64,000 nucleotides of DNA from Sphingobacterium tabacisoli (GCF_017908035.1 NZ_JAEQMU010000003.1:1-64000); one strand, 5' to 3'. Counted from the first letter of the stretch, positions 7,008 to 15,504 are shown. Made by a program: numbers and translations. Notes: generated from the letters alone by a model not told the origin.

Positions 7008-8690
7008 TTACTTTACCAATTTTTTATATTTGATACGCTTCGGCGCAACATCCCCTAAGCGCTTTTTACGATTTTCTTCGTACTCAGAATAGTTCCCTTC
7101 ATAGAAATAAACCTGCGAGTCTCCTTCAAAAGCCAAGATATGCGTACAGATTCTATCCAAGAACCATCTATCGTGAGAAATCACAACTGCACAGCCCCCA
7201 AAATTCTCCAAACCTTCCTCTAAAGCTCTTAACGTATTAACATCGATATCATTCGTAGGCTCATCCAATAACAACACATTGGACGCCTTTTTCAGTGTGA
7301 TAGCAAGATGCACCCGGTTCCTTTCTCCTCCTGACAATACTCCAACTTTCTTTTGCTGATCCGCTCCATTAAAGTTAAACTTTGAAACATATGCTCTAGA
7401 ATTTGTCGTACGGTTGCCCAAGATAATATTATCGTTCCCTTCAGTTATGTTTTCCCATACTGATTTTTCGGGATCTAAATCATTATGCAACTGGTCTACA
7501 TACCCTAAGACCACAGTCTCTCCGACTTTGAAAGTCCCCGTATCCGGCTCTTCCTGACCAGTTATCAAACGGAACAACGTTGTTTTACCAGCCCCATTGG
7601 GCCCGATAATTCCAACGATACCTGCTGGAGGCAAGGAGAAGCTCAAATTTTCAAACAAAATGCGGTCACCATAAGCTTTAGAGATATTATCCGCTTCAAT
7701 CACCACATTTCCAAGACGTGGTCCTGGCGGAATGAAAAGCTCCAACTTCTCTTCTCTCTCTTTAGTTTCCTCCGAAGCCAATTTATCATAGTTATGTAAA
7801 CGTGCCTTAGATTTGGCATGTCTCGCTTTTGGGGCCATACGCACCCATTCCAACTCACGCTCCAAGGTCTTTTGACGTTTTGTCTCCTGCTTTTCCTCTT
7901 GTGAAAGGCGTTTTGCTTTTTGATCAAGCCATGAAGAATAGTTCCCTTTCCAAGGAATCCCTTCGCCTCGATCCAGTTCCAAAATCCAACCCGCTACATT
8001 ATCTAAGAAATATCTATCGTGCGTAACAGCGATAACCGTCCCTTTATAATGTTGCAGATGTTGCTCCAACCAATCAATAGACTCTGCATCCAAGTGGTTG
8101 GTAGGCTCATCTAGCAACAACACATCTGGTTCTTGCAACAATAAACGACAAAGTGCAACCCTGCGGCGCTCCCCTCCTGACAAATTGGCAATTTTCGCAT
8201 CAGGCTCTGGACAACGAAGTGCATCCATTGCACGCTCTAGCTTAGAGTCTAGCTCCCATGCGTTTGTTGCATCGATTTTGTCTTGCAATTCTCCTTGTCT
8301 TGCAAGAAGCTTATCCATCTCATCCGGATTTTCATAAACTTCTGGCAATCCAAAGCGTTCGTTGATATCTTCATATTCTTTCAGAATAGCCGTAATCTCC
8401 GCTACGCCTTCTTCCACAATCTCCTTCACTGTTTTATCCAAATCCAACTCCGGCTCCTGTGCTAAATACCCTACAGAATAGCCTGGGGAGAAGACAACTT
8501 CTCCTTGGTAGGACTTATCTAGTCCAGCAATAATTTTTAAGAGAGAGGATTTTCCTGAGCCATTCAGACCGATTACACCAATCTTGGCTCCGTAGAAAAA
8601 TGATAGATAAATATTCTTTAAAACCTGCTTTTGTGGGGGGTAAATTTTATTTACACCCGCCATTGAAAAAATTATTTTCTCGTCAGACAT
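7008..8690 (-). CDS. ettA: EttA, energy-dependent translational throttle ABC-F ATPase
   Basis: This 560-residue soluble ABC-F protein has two ATPase domains. The first has Walker A GLNGSGKSS, signature LSGGERRRVALCRLLL and LLLDEPTNHLDAES. The second has GPNGAGKTTL, LSGGERNRVHLA and LLLDEPTNDID. The EttA-specific arm (DRGEGIPWKGNYSSWLDQK) and linker lie between them, and IPPGPRLG begins the second half. EttA binds the ribosomal E site and gates elongation according to the ATP/ADP ratio. Length and motifs match the family without gaps. It is the first gene of a unit with the PAS kinase and regulator. An energy-status translation factor next to an oxygen sensor is notable, though chance placement cannot be excluded. 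Confidence 0.93.
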   Translation of the reverse strand: MSDEKIIFSMAGVNKIYPPQKQVLKNIYLSFFYGAKIGVIGLNGSGKSSLLKIIAGLDKSYQGEVVFSPGYSVGYLAQEPELDLDKTVKEIVEEGVAEITAILKEYEDINERFGLPEVYENPDEMDKLLARQGELQDKIDATNAWELDSKLERAMDALRCPEPDAKIANLSGGERRRVALCRLLLQEPDVLLLDEPTNHLDAESIDWLEQHLQHYKGTVIAVTHDRYFLDNVAGWILELDRGEGIPWKGNYSSWLDQKAKRLSQEEKQETKRQKTLERELEWVRMAPKARHAKSKARLHNYDKLASEETKEREEKLELFIPPGPRLGNVVIEADNISKAYGDRILFENLSFSLPPAGIVGIIGPNGAGKTTLFRLITGQEEPDTGTFKVGETVVLGYVDQLHNDLDPEKSVWENITEGNDNIILGNRTTNSRAYVSKFNFNGADQQKKVGVLSGGERNRVHLAITLKKASNVLLLDEPTNDIDVNTLRALEEGLENFGGCAVVISHDRWFLDRICTHILAFEGDSQVYFYEGNYSEYEENRKKRLGDVAPKRIKYKKLVK

Positions 8691-8945
8691 ATATTTTTGA
8701 ACCTAAACTTTTATATTATTCCTTGTATTGCCCAAAGATACCAAATTCACCCTTAATTGTGAAACACTGTAGCCAAGGACCATGGATGTACGTTCTATAA
8801 AAAGGAAAAGACCTGCCATTTTGACGATATTATCATGTGGCTTGATTGTTGATAATTTATAGAGAAATATAAGTTAGGATTTACATTTATTTCATACATT
8901 TATAAAGTTCTAACTTAGTTTAATAAAAGAAAGAAAGGTAATTAC
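8691..8945. promoter_or_regulatory. Divergent regulatory region between ettA and clpC
   Basis: This 255-bp gap carries the promoters of both genes. No exact TAnnTTTG box stands out for clpC. A 7-bp inverted repeat, AAGTTAG (8871-8877) and CTAACTT (8910-8916), flanks an AT-rich stretch just before clpC and could be an operator or a leader stem. The sequence AAAGAAAGAAAGG lies upstream of the clpC ATG. No CIRCE element is seen. Confidence 0.35.
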
Positions 8946-11489
8946 ATGGAAGCAAAATTCTCACCAAGAGTCAAAGATGTGATCTCTTATAGTCGCGAAG
9001 AGGCACTACGTCTCCGCCACGATTATATAGGCACCGAACATCTCTTACTTGGGCTTATTCGAGAAGGTGATGGGGTGGCGATAAAAATCCTTAGAAATCT
9101 ATTAGTAGACACTGGTTCAATCCGACAGTCTATTGAGGATGCAGTAAAAGGCTCATCGGTATCCAGGGCACCGGTAGGATCTGTCCCTCTGACAAAACAG
9201 GCTGAAAAGGTTTTGAAAATAACCTATCTAGAAGCCAAAATCTTCAAAAGTGACATTATTGGTACGGAGCACCTACTGTTAGCTATCCTACGTGATGAAG
9301 ACAACATTGCCTCACAGATCTTACAACAGTATAATGTGACGTATGATTTATTCAAGAACGAAGTAGAACAAAATAAAGCTACAATTACGGATGAAGCATC
9401 TGGTTCGTCTACACCAGACGACGACTATGCAGAAGAAGAAAATTTCTCCGCTCCGAAAAAAGTTTCTGATATCAAATCAAAAACACCGGTTCTTGACAAT
9501 TTCGGACGTGATTTGACACGTGCTGCTGAAGAAGGTAAACTAGACCCTATAGTAGGCCGTGAAAAAGAAATCGAACGTGTTTCTCAGATTCTCTCGCGTC
9601 GCAAGAAAAACAACCCAATCTTAATAGGGGAACCTGGAGTTGGTAAATCTGCTATTGCCGAAGGATTAGCATTGCGCATTGTGCAACGCAAAGTTTCACG
9701 TGTATTATTCAACAAACGTGTGGTCACTTTAGACTTAGCATCTCTTGTTGCTGGCACCAAATACAGAGGCCAGTTTGAAGAGCGTATGAAAGCCGTGATG
9801 AACGAACTTGAAAAGTCTCCTGATGTGATTCTTTTCATTGACGAGATCCATACGATTGTAGGTGCAGGTGGAGCTTCTGGTTCACTAGATGCGTCCAACA
9901 TGTTCAAACCAGCACTAGCGCGTGGAGAGATTCAATGTATTGGAGCGACCACGTTGGATGAGTACAGACAATTTATCGAAAAAGATGGGGCTTTAGATCG
10001 TCGCTTCCAAAAAGTAATGATCGAACCTGCTTCCCATGATGAAACGATAGAAATCTTAAATCGTATTAAAGACAAATATGAAGAACACCATAATGTCAAC
10101 TATACGCCAGAAGCTATTGAAGCCTGTGTTACGTTAACCACGCGTTACATTACAGACCGTTTTCTACCAGACAAAGCTATTGACGCCTTGGATGAGGCTG
10201 GGTCAAGAGTACATCTTACCAACATCCACGTACCTCAATCTATCATCGACATTGAAGAAAAAATCGAAGAGGTCAAAGTAGAAAAAAACAAAGTTGTCCG
10301 TTCTCAAAAATACGAAGAAGCAGCTAAGCTTAGAGATACAGAGAAAAAACTTCTTGAAGAACTAGAGAAAGAAAAGGCAGCCTGGGAAACAGAGACAAAG
10401 AGTAAGCGCTACACAGTCACTGAAGACAATGTCGCTGAAGTAGTTTCTATGATGACCGGCATACCTGTTCAACGCGTTAGCCAGACCGACAGTCAGAAGT
10501 TACTGAACATGGGAGACTCCATGAAAGGACGGATTATTGGTCAGGACGATGCAGTACAAAAACTAGTAAAGGCCATACAACGGACTCGTGCAGGATTAAA
10601 AGATCCGAGAAAACCGATCGGCTCATTCATCTTCTTAGGCCCCACTGGGGTTGGTAAGACTGAGCTTGCCAAAGAATTGGCTCGTTTCATGTTTGATTCC
10701 GAAGATTCACTGATTCAAGTTGACATGAGCGAATACATGGAGAAATTTGCTATATCTCGATTAGTAGGAGCGCCTCCGGGATATGTAGGTTACGAAGAAG
10801 GTGGTCAATTAACAGAGAAAGTACGTCGTAAGCCTTACTCCGTAGTATTACTGGATGAGATCGAAAAAGCGCATCCTGATGTTTTCAACCTACTACTTCA
10901 GGTACTGGACGAAGGTCAGCTGACGGATAGTCTTGGTCGTAAAGTTGATTTTAGAAATACGATAATCATCATGACTTCCAACATTGGAGTACGTCAGTTA
11001 AAAGAGTTTGGACAAGGTGTAGGTTTTACAACTTCCGCCAAAGAAACTCAAGCAGACTCACACTCTAGAGGAGTTATTGAAACGGCTCTGAAACGTGCCT
11101 TTGCACCGGAATTCTTGAACCGTATAGATGACGTGATTGTTTTCAATTCATTGACAAAAGAAAACATATTCAAAATCATAGATATTGAATTAGTATCCTT
11201 ATTCGGACGAATTGAAGCATTGGGACATTCCATTGAGCTAACAGACAAAGCGAAAGAGTTTATCGCTGAAAAAGGATATGACACCAACTTTGGAGCACGT
11301 CCATTGAAAAGAGCTATTCAAAAATACCTTGAAGATCCCATAGCCGAGGAAATCCTAAAAGGAGAACTAAAAGCCAATGATGTGATTATGGTTGATTTGG
11401 ATGACGACAAAAAAGAAATCATCGTTAAGGGGAGAAATTCTGGAGACAGCTCTGTCTCTTCAGACATAAGCGAAGAAAACGAAAAATAA
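8946..11489 (+). CDS. clpC: ClpC-type AAA+ unfoldase
   Basis: This 847-residue hexameric ATPase feeds substrates to the ClpP peptidase. Two Clp-N repeats fill about 1-145 (TEHLLLGLIREGDGVA, then TEHLLLAILRDEDNIA). The first AAA+ domain has GEPGVGKSAIAEGLA and VILFIDEIHTI. A UVR-like coiled middle domain (about 420-475, KYEEAAKLRD) identifies ClpC rather than ClpA or ClpB. The second AAA+ domain has GPTGVGKTELAKELA and a C-terminal region that ends in a charged tail. It is a single gene with its own terminator. Known substrates in other phyla need adaptors such as McsB or MecA; none is nearby. Confidence 0.93.
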   Translation: MEAKFSPRVKDVISYSREEALRLRHDYIGTEHLLLGLIREGDGVAIKILRNLLVDTGSIRQSIEDAVKGSSVSRAPVGSVPLTKQAEKVLKITYLEAKIFKSDIIGTEHLLLAILRDEDNIASQILQQYNVTYDLFKNEVEQNKATITDEASGSSTPDDDYAEEENFSAPKKVSDIKSKTPVLDNFGRDLTRAAEEGKLDPIVGREKEIERVSQILSRRKKNNPILIGEPGVGKSAIAEGLALRIVQRKVSRVLFNKRVVTLDLASLVAGTKYRGQFEERMKAVMNELEKSPDVILFIDEIHTIVGAGGASGSLDASNMFKPALARGEIQCIGATTLDEYRQFIEKDGALDRRFQKVMIEPASHDETIEILNRIKDKYEEHHNVNYTPEAIEACVTLTTRYITDRFLPDKAIDALDEAGSRVHLTNIHVPQSIIDIEEKIEEVKVEKNKVVRSQKYEEAAKLRDTEKKLLEELEKEKAAWETETKSKRYTVTEDNVAEVVSMMTGIPVQRVSQTDSQKLLNMGDSMKGRIIGQDDAVQKLVKAIQRTRAGLKDPRKPIGSFIFLGPTGVGKTELAKELARFMFDSEDSLIQVDMSEYMEKFAISRLVGAPPGYVGYEEGGQLTEKVRRKPYSVVLLDEIEKAHPDVFNLLLQVLDEGQLTDSLGRKVDFRNTIIIMTSNIGVRQLKEFGQGVGFTTSAKETQADSHSRGVIETALKRAFAPEFLNRIDDVIVFNSLTKENIFKIIDIELVSLFGRIEALGHSIELTDKAKEFIAEKGYDTNFGARPLKRAIQKYLEDPIAEEILKGELKANDVIMVDLDDDKKEIIVKGRNSGDSSVSSDISEENEK

Positions 11490-11515
11490 ACAGAAATATT
11501 TTTCTCTATAGCACA

Positions 11516-11553
11516 AAGGGCTGTATCATATAGTTTTGATACAGCCCTTTTTT
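11516..11553 (+). terminator. clpC terminator
   Basis: A 13-bp stem (11516-11528 with 11537-11549, AAGGGCTGTATCA/TGATACAGCCCTT) is followed by a T-run on the plus strand. It lies between the convergent genes clpC and argC; the minus-strand side has only a weak T-run. Confidence 0.85.
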
Positions 11554-11573
11554 ATATTATAATCGACAGTCAG

Positions 11574-12593
11574 TTAAAATCCTATTGGCTTTAGATTTAA
11601 GCCCGTGCGTTCTTCTATTCCAAACATTAAATTCATATTCTGGACTGCTTGTCCAGATGCACCTTTTAACAGGTTATCCGTGGCATTCAAGATCAACAAC
11701 TTATCGCCGTGCTTTTCAAGATGCATGATACTCTTGTTCGTATTAACCACTTGCTTTAAATCGATATTATCACGTGAAACTATAGTAAAAGGATGCGCCT
11801 CATAATAGGCTTCATAAAGCTGATAGGCTCCTTCTTCCGTCAAATCTGTATCTATATAAATACTCGAAAAAATACCTCTTGGAAAAGCTCCCCGTAAAGG
11901 CACAAAATTAATACGTTCCGCTGCACGGTCCATCAAAGACTTATCCGAGTCCACCAAAAAACCAGTCTGCAATTGATCCAATGACTCCGATATCTCTTGT
12001 AGGTGTTGATGCTCAAAAGATTTATAAGCAGACAGATTTCCACTTCTCCAAGAAAAATGAGACGTAGGACTTGGTTTTTGCCCCGCCCCTGTCGAACCTG
12101 TTGTAGCTGTTACGTGCACTTGACCTTTCAACTCTCCTTGTGCGGCCAGAGGCAATAATGCCAGCTGTATATTCGTCGCAAAACAACCAGGATTGGCCAA
12201 ATAATGTGCAGATTTTATGGCTTCCCGGTTCAATTCCGGCAATCCATAAACGAACTGTTCTCCCTTATACCCTCTATTTTCTCTAAGACGATAATCCTGT
12301 GATAAATCGATGATTTTAACATGAGGTTCCACGGTGTTAGCTGTTAAAAATTTACACGCATCTCCATGTCCAACGCATAAAAACAGTACATCTATCTGTG
12401 AATGGAAATCAGACGTAAAACTTATCTCCGTATCACCTAGCAGATCATTGTGCACCGCTGACACCTTCTTGCCGGCATTTGAAGCACTATTCGCAAACAC
12501 AATATCGACTTTGGGGTGATAGACAAGAATTCTTAGTAATTCACCACCAGTATACCCTGCAGAGCCAACGATACCAACTTTAATCTTTTCCAT
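11574..12593 (-). CDS. argC: N-acetyl-gamma-glutamyl-phosphate reductase (ArgC)
   Basis: This 339-residue cytoplasmic enzyme performs the NADPH-dependent reduction of N-acylglutamyl phosphate to the semialdehyde in arginine synthesis. It has the nucleotide-binding start VGIVGSAGYTGGELLRIL and catalytic C137 in NPGCFATN. HFSWRSGNLSAYK and FVPLRGAFPRGI follow. Length fits the short ArgC class. It lies after argG on the same strand, but an intrinsic terminator lies in the gap (12613-12649), so expression of argC relative to argG may be tuned. Because Bacteroidota are known to use N-succinyl intermediates in later steps, the natural acyl group cannot be told from sequence. Confidence 0.92.
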   Translation of the reverse strand: MEKIKVGIVGSAGYTGGELLRILVYHPKVDIVFANSASNAGKKVSAVHNDLLGDTEISFTSDFHSQIDVLFLCVGHGDACKFLTANTVEPHVKIIDLSQDYRLRENRGYKGEQFVYGLPELNREAIKSAHYLANPGCFATNIQLALLPLAAQGELKGQVHVTATTGSTGAGQKPSPTSHFSWRSGNLSAYKSFEHQHLQEISESLDQLQTGFLVDSDKSLMDRAAERINFVPLRGAFPRGIFSSIYIDTDLTEEGAYQLYEAYYEAHPFTIVSRDNIDLKQVVNTNKSIMHLEKHGDKLLILNATDNLLKGASGQAVQNMNLMFGIEERTGLNLKPIGF

Positions 12594-12612
12594 AAATACA
12601 ATATTGTAACCA

Positions 12613-12649
12613 TAAAAAATGGGTACTACGTTTAATACGTGGCACCCAT
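12613..12649 (-). terminator. Intrinsic terminator or attenuator between argG and argC
   Basis: On the minus strand a 13-bp stem with one mismatch (12637-12649 with 12619-12631, ATGGGTGCCACGT/ACGTAGTACCCAT) is followed directly by TTTTTTATGG. It lies inside an otherwise co-directional arginine operon, 20 bases before the argC start. No exact TAnnTTTG promoter box is seen between it and argC. Confidence 0.7.
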
Positions 12650-12690
12650 ATCCATTTAATCAGTAGTATATTCCAACAGCCAGTTAGTCA

Positions 12691-13878
12691 CTAACCTTTG
12701 TTATTTACTTTGTGCCAAATAATAGTTTGATTTCCGAATATCTTAGAGAATCCTTTCACATCATCTCCAGTATACCCTTCATTCATCTCTCCATAGCTAC
12801 CAAATTCATTGTTCATTAAATCATGTGCTGACTCAATTCCTATGATTACAAATCTATGAGGATGTAATTCAACAATAACCCTTCCTGAGACAGTTTCTTG
12901 AGAGGATGCCAAAAAAGCTTCGATATCTCGCATCACTGGATCGTGCATCTGACCTTCGTGCATCCAATTGCCATAAAAACCTGCAATTTGGTCTTTCCAA
13001 GACAATTGCCATTTCGTCAATGTGTGCTTTTCCAACGTATGGTGTGCTTTAACCAAAATCAACGGCGCCGCAGCCTCAAAGCCCACACGTCCTTTAATTC
13101 CAATAATCGTATCACCAACATGTATATCACGTCCTATTCCATAGGGTTGCGCTAAATCCTGCAGTTGTTGGATTACAGCTACCGGACCGATTTTATTGCC
13201 ATTCAATGCGACAGGTTCTCCTTTTTCAAAATCAACTGTTATTGTCTGTGGTTCTGTAGAAGTCACAGCAGTAGGCCAAGCCGATTCTGGTAAATACTGA
13301 TTAGAGGTCAATGTTTCAGCACCACCTACCGATGTGCCCCACAATCCTTTATTGATCGAGTATTTAGCTTTCTCCGCACTATAAGGAAAACCATGCTTAC
13401 CAAGGTATTCAATCTCCGCTTCGCGTGACAATTTCAGATCCCGAATTGGTGTAATAATCTCAACCCCTGGAATCAGCGTATTAAAAATCATATCAAAACG
13501 AACCTGATCATTACCTGCTCCTGTCGATCCATGCGCTACACAAGCAGCACCAATCTTCTTTGCATAATTAGCAATAGCAGTAGCCTGACACACACGCTCT
13601 GCAGATACAGACAATGGATACGTTGCGTTCTTCAATACATTACCAAAAATCAAGTACTTTATTGTATCTCGGTAATAGTCTTCTGTTTCATCAATAGTAG
13701 TATGCGATTTGACACCTAACTCATAGGCACGCGCTTCAATATTCTTTATTTCTTCTGCTGAAAACCCACCTGTATTTATAACAACAGAGTGGACTTCCAT
13801 CCCTAAATCCTTAGAAAGATAGATACAACAAAAAGATGTATCCAAACCTCCACTGAATGCTAGAACTACTTTTTTCAT
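12691..13878 (-). CDS. argG: Argininosuccinate synthase (ArgG)
   Basis: This 395-residue enzyme joins citrulline and aspartate with ATP to form argininosuccinate. The N-terminal P-loop-like motif AFSGGLDTSFCCIYL is characteristic of the PP-ATPase superfamily. AHGSTGAGNDQVRFD binds citrulline and aspartate, and further family motifs follow (LKLSREAEIEYLGKHGF, GRDIHVGD). It is full length. The acetyltransferase gene lies 86 bases upstream on the same strand and argC follows after a hairpin. Placement of argG early in the arginine operon is typical of Bacteroidota. Confidence 0.95.
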   Translation of the reverse strand: MKKVVLAFSGGLDTSFCCIYLSKDLGMEVHSVVINTGGFSAEEIKNIEARAYELGVKSHTTIDETEDYYRDTIKYLIFGNVLKNATYPLSVSAERVCQATAIANYAKKIGAACVAHGSTGAGNDQVRFDMIFNTLIPGVEIITPIRDLKLSREAEIEYLGKHGFPYSAEKAKYSINKGLWGTSVGGAETLTSNQYLPESAWPTAVTSTEPQTITVDFEKGEPVALNGNKIGPVAVIQQLQDLAQPYGIGRDIHVGDTIIGIKGRVGFEAAAPLILVKAHHTLEKHTLTKWQLSWKDQIAGFYGNWMHEGQMHDPVMRDIEAFLASSQETVSGRVIVELHPHRFVIIGIESAHDLMNNEFGSYGEMNEGYTGDDVKGFSKIFGNQTIIWHKVNNKG

Positions 13879-13964
13879 CCGTATAAATTATTTATTCATT
13901 TATATATACCGCTAAACAATGTGTACATTCTTTATTGGCGTGAGTGTGTATTCTTTTGAGAGAA

Positions 13965-14681
13965 CTAAAATCCTTTTACTGGTCTACTCCTTAGCGCAAA
14001 CAAAACAGAAATAGTCTTCCGTGTTGATTTCCACAGTTTAGCTTCGATACGTTTCAGCAAAGACTGTTTTTTAGCGATACGATCGAGACGCTCTTTAGCT
14101 TCTGCCTTACGTTGTATCTTCTCCTTCAATTCCTTTTCCTTTTCGACCGGATCCCATAGCATAGCCGTACACATACAGTTTTTACGGTCCTTACTCATCA
14201 GTATGTCGTAATTTATACAACTTTGGCATCCTTTCCAAAATTCTTCATCCTGCGTTAGTTCAGAGTAAGTAACAGGCTCATAGCCCAGATCTGAATTAAT
14301 CTTCATCACAGCAAGCCCTGTTGTCAAGCCAAAGATCTTGGAATTTGGATACTTCTCTCTCGACAATTCAAATACCCGCTTCTTAATAGCCTTTGCTAGC
14401 CCCACTTTACGAAAGACAGAATTAACGATTAGTCCCGAATTCGCAACATAATCTCCATGCCCCCAAGTCTCTATGTAGCAAAAACCGGCCCATGTACCAT
14501 CCCGGTGTAAAGCGATCACCGCTTTTCCTTCCTCCATTTTTTTCGCTACATACTCAGGTTTGCGACGAGCAATACCTGTACCACGAGCCTTTGCAGACTC
14601 AAACATTTCATCACAAATCTGCACAGCATATTTCACATGATCTGCTGTAGCGGGAATAATTAAAAAATCTGAAATTGTCAT
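13965..14681 (-). CDS. GNAT-family acyltransferase of the arginine operon
   Basis: This 238-residue protein has a GNAT fold in its first 150 residues: GTWAGFCYIETWG, then NSGLIVNSVFRKVGLAKAIKKR (acetyl-CoA loop), then the C-terminal half of the fold. A highly basic tail (about 190-230) with many Lys and Arg follows. A Cys group (C160s-170s: KGCQSCINYDILM and NCMC) is unusual for GNATs. It is the first gene of the arg operon behind a long leader. A GNAT at this position in Bacteroidota is a candidate for the first step, N-acylation of glutamate, since no classical argA or argJ is nearby. This is inference from context; it could also be regulatory. Confidence 0.7.
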   Translation of the reverse strand: MTISDFLIIPATADHVKYAVQICDEMFESAKARGTGIARRKPEYVAKKMEEGKAVIALHRDGTWAGFCYIETWGHGDYVANSGLIVNSVFRKVGLAKAIKKRVFELSREKYPNSKIFGLTTGLAVMKINSDLGYEPVTYSELTQDEEFWKGCQSCINYDILMSKDRKNCMCTAMLWDPVEKEKELKEKIQRKAEAKERLDRIAKKQSLLKRIEAKLWKSTRKTISVLFALRSRPVKGF

Positions 14682-14746
14682 CTTAAGACGTCGACCTAAA
14701 AATTAATGCACTTAATGTGCGCTAAAAGAAATAACCAAGGATTAAG

Positions 14747-14770
14747 AAATTCATTGAGCTAAATGAATTT
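14747..14770 (-). other. AT-rich hairpin in the arginine leader
   Basis: A 9-bp perfect stem, AAATTCATT (14747-14755) with AATGAATTT (14762-14770), with a 6-nt loop. It lies between the leader-peptide stop and the acyltransferase start. It is not followed by a T-run, so it is not a clear terminator. Confidence 0.5.
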
Positions 14771-14785
14771 ACTCGAAATAGAATT

Positions 14786-14823
14786 GACCTGCCTCTCGAA
14801 TCAAGCTCGAGGCAGAATAGGTC
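14786..14823 (-). other. GC-rich hairpin at the end of the arginine leader peptide
   Basis: The minus-strand RNA can pair CTGCCTCGA with TCGAGAGGCAG (one bulge), with GACCT/AGGTC as an alternative outer stem. The TGA stop of the leader peptide (14801-14803) lies in the loop, so a terminating ribosome would cover the 5' arm. This coupling is what an attenuator needs. Confidence 0.55.
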
Positions 14824-14875
14824 GTCGGAATCTCAAAACTGGGCAATTTGACGTATTATATCCAAACATAAGCAT
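14801..14875 (-). CDS. Arg-rich leader peptide upstream of the arginine operon
   Basis: A 24-codon frame, starting at ATG 14875 (or ATG 14869), ends in VLRFRRPILPRA and a TGA stop. Four of the last ten residues are Arg (AGA, CGA, CGA, CGA). The same frame is open further up to ATG 14935 (44 residues). It lies about 125 bases before the acyltransferase start, in a leader of some 290 nt. Its stop falls in the loop of a stable hairpin. Arg codons clustered near the stop, in front of arginine genes, is the classical layout of an amino-acid attenuator. Too short for homology; translation is unproven. Confidence 0.55.
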   Translation of the reverse strand: MLMFGYNTSNCPVLRFRRPILPRA

Positions 14876-14972
14876 CGCTACAAACTTATTGAAAGTATGT
14901 GCGATAATACTATTATGTTCCTTTTTACAATACATTTAAACCGATCCGTATATTTTCTTAAATCTAACAGCG

Positions 14973-15007
14973 CAAAAGTAAAGAATTATTTTTCTCTTTT
15001 ATGCAAA
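14973..15007 (-). promoter_or_regulatory. Promoter of the arginine operon
   Basis: The minus strand has TACTTTTG (14973-14980), an exact TAnnTTTG box, with TTTG (15004-15007) 23 nt upstream. It predicts a start near 14968 and an untranslated leader of about 287 nt before the acyltransferase. The 14682-15187 gap is otherwise accounted for by the leader peptide, its hairpins and the divergent promoter at 15133. Confidence 0.55.
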
Positions 15008-15132
15008 AAAAACATATTTTTTTTGACAAAATACCATTTATGCCTTGAATGAAGAAAAAACTGGCAATAAGACCATGCAATTATTGAAATCTTGAAAAAC
15101 AAAATGAAAAATAAACAGAATAATTGATTCGA

Positions 15133-15164
15133 TTTGACTTCTCTTTTCAAATACTGTACTTTTG
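15133..15164 (+). promoter_or_regulatory. Promoter of the small membrane protein gene
   Basis: TTTG (15133-15136), 20 nt, TACTTTTG (15157-15164): an exact Bacteroidota promoter. It sets ATG 15188 as the start, since the frame's upstream TTG (15134) lies within the -33 box. Confidence 0.75.
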
Positions 15165-15187
15165 CATTTCAACATATTGAGTTAGTT

Positions 15188-15430
15188 ATGGTAGGCCCAA
15201 GTATTATTTTCTACATTTTATTTGCAGTCCCTTATGTTTTTGTGATGTATTGGTTAGTAAAACAAGACAAACGAAAATATGCTTGGGGAATAGCAATTGT
15301 TACCCTAATTGCAATTTTAGGTATTTATGTTTCTCAAAAAGCGAGCAAAAACGCAATCGAGAATTATCGACAACATCAAATTGATGCTCGAGAACAAGAG
15401 ACAGAGAATCACAAAGGCACGCAAAACTAG
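15188..15430 (+). CDS. Small two-helix membrane protein, unknown function
   Basis: This 80-residue protein has two membrane segments, PSIIFYILFAVPYVFVMYWL (about 4-23) and YAWGIAIVTLIAILGIYV (about 31-48), joined by a basic loop KQDKRK. A hydrophilic, Gln/Glu/His-rich C-terminus follows (ENYRQHQIDAREQETENH). The short basic loop suggests a hairpin with loop inside and both ends outside (inference). It has its own exact promoter and a strong shared terminator, so it is a genuine single-gene unit. It stands between the arginine operon and a convergent peptidase. No family recognised. Confidence 0.7.
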   Translation: MVGPSIIFYILFAVPYVFVMYWLVKQDKRKYAWGIAIVTLIAILGIYVSQKASKNAIENYRQHQIDAREQETENHKGTQN

Positions 15431-15470
15431 GAATAACAACACTATTTTTTCTTGTAGATAGACTATAGAA

Positions 15471-15504
15471 AAAGGGCATCAAAAATTGAATTTTGATGCC
15501 CTTT
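15471..15504. terminator. Bidirectional terminator
   Basis: A 14-bp perfect stem, AAAGGGCATCAAAA (15471-15484) with TTTTGATGCCCTTT (15491-15504). A-rich and T-rich flanks lie on both sides. It serves the small membrane gene (plus) and the oligopeptidase gene (minus). Confidence 0.88.

Noticed and set aside
8871..8916. CIRCE or other heat-shock operator before clpC
   Set aside because: The repeat AAGTTAG/CTAACTT does not match the CIRCE consensus and its arms are 32 bases apart.
14747..14770. Leader hairpin as a transcription terminator of the arginine operon
   Set aside because: The stem is A/T only and not followed by a T-run; recorded only as a structural element.
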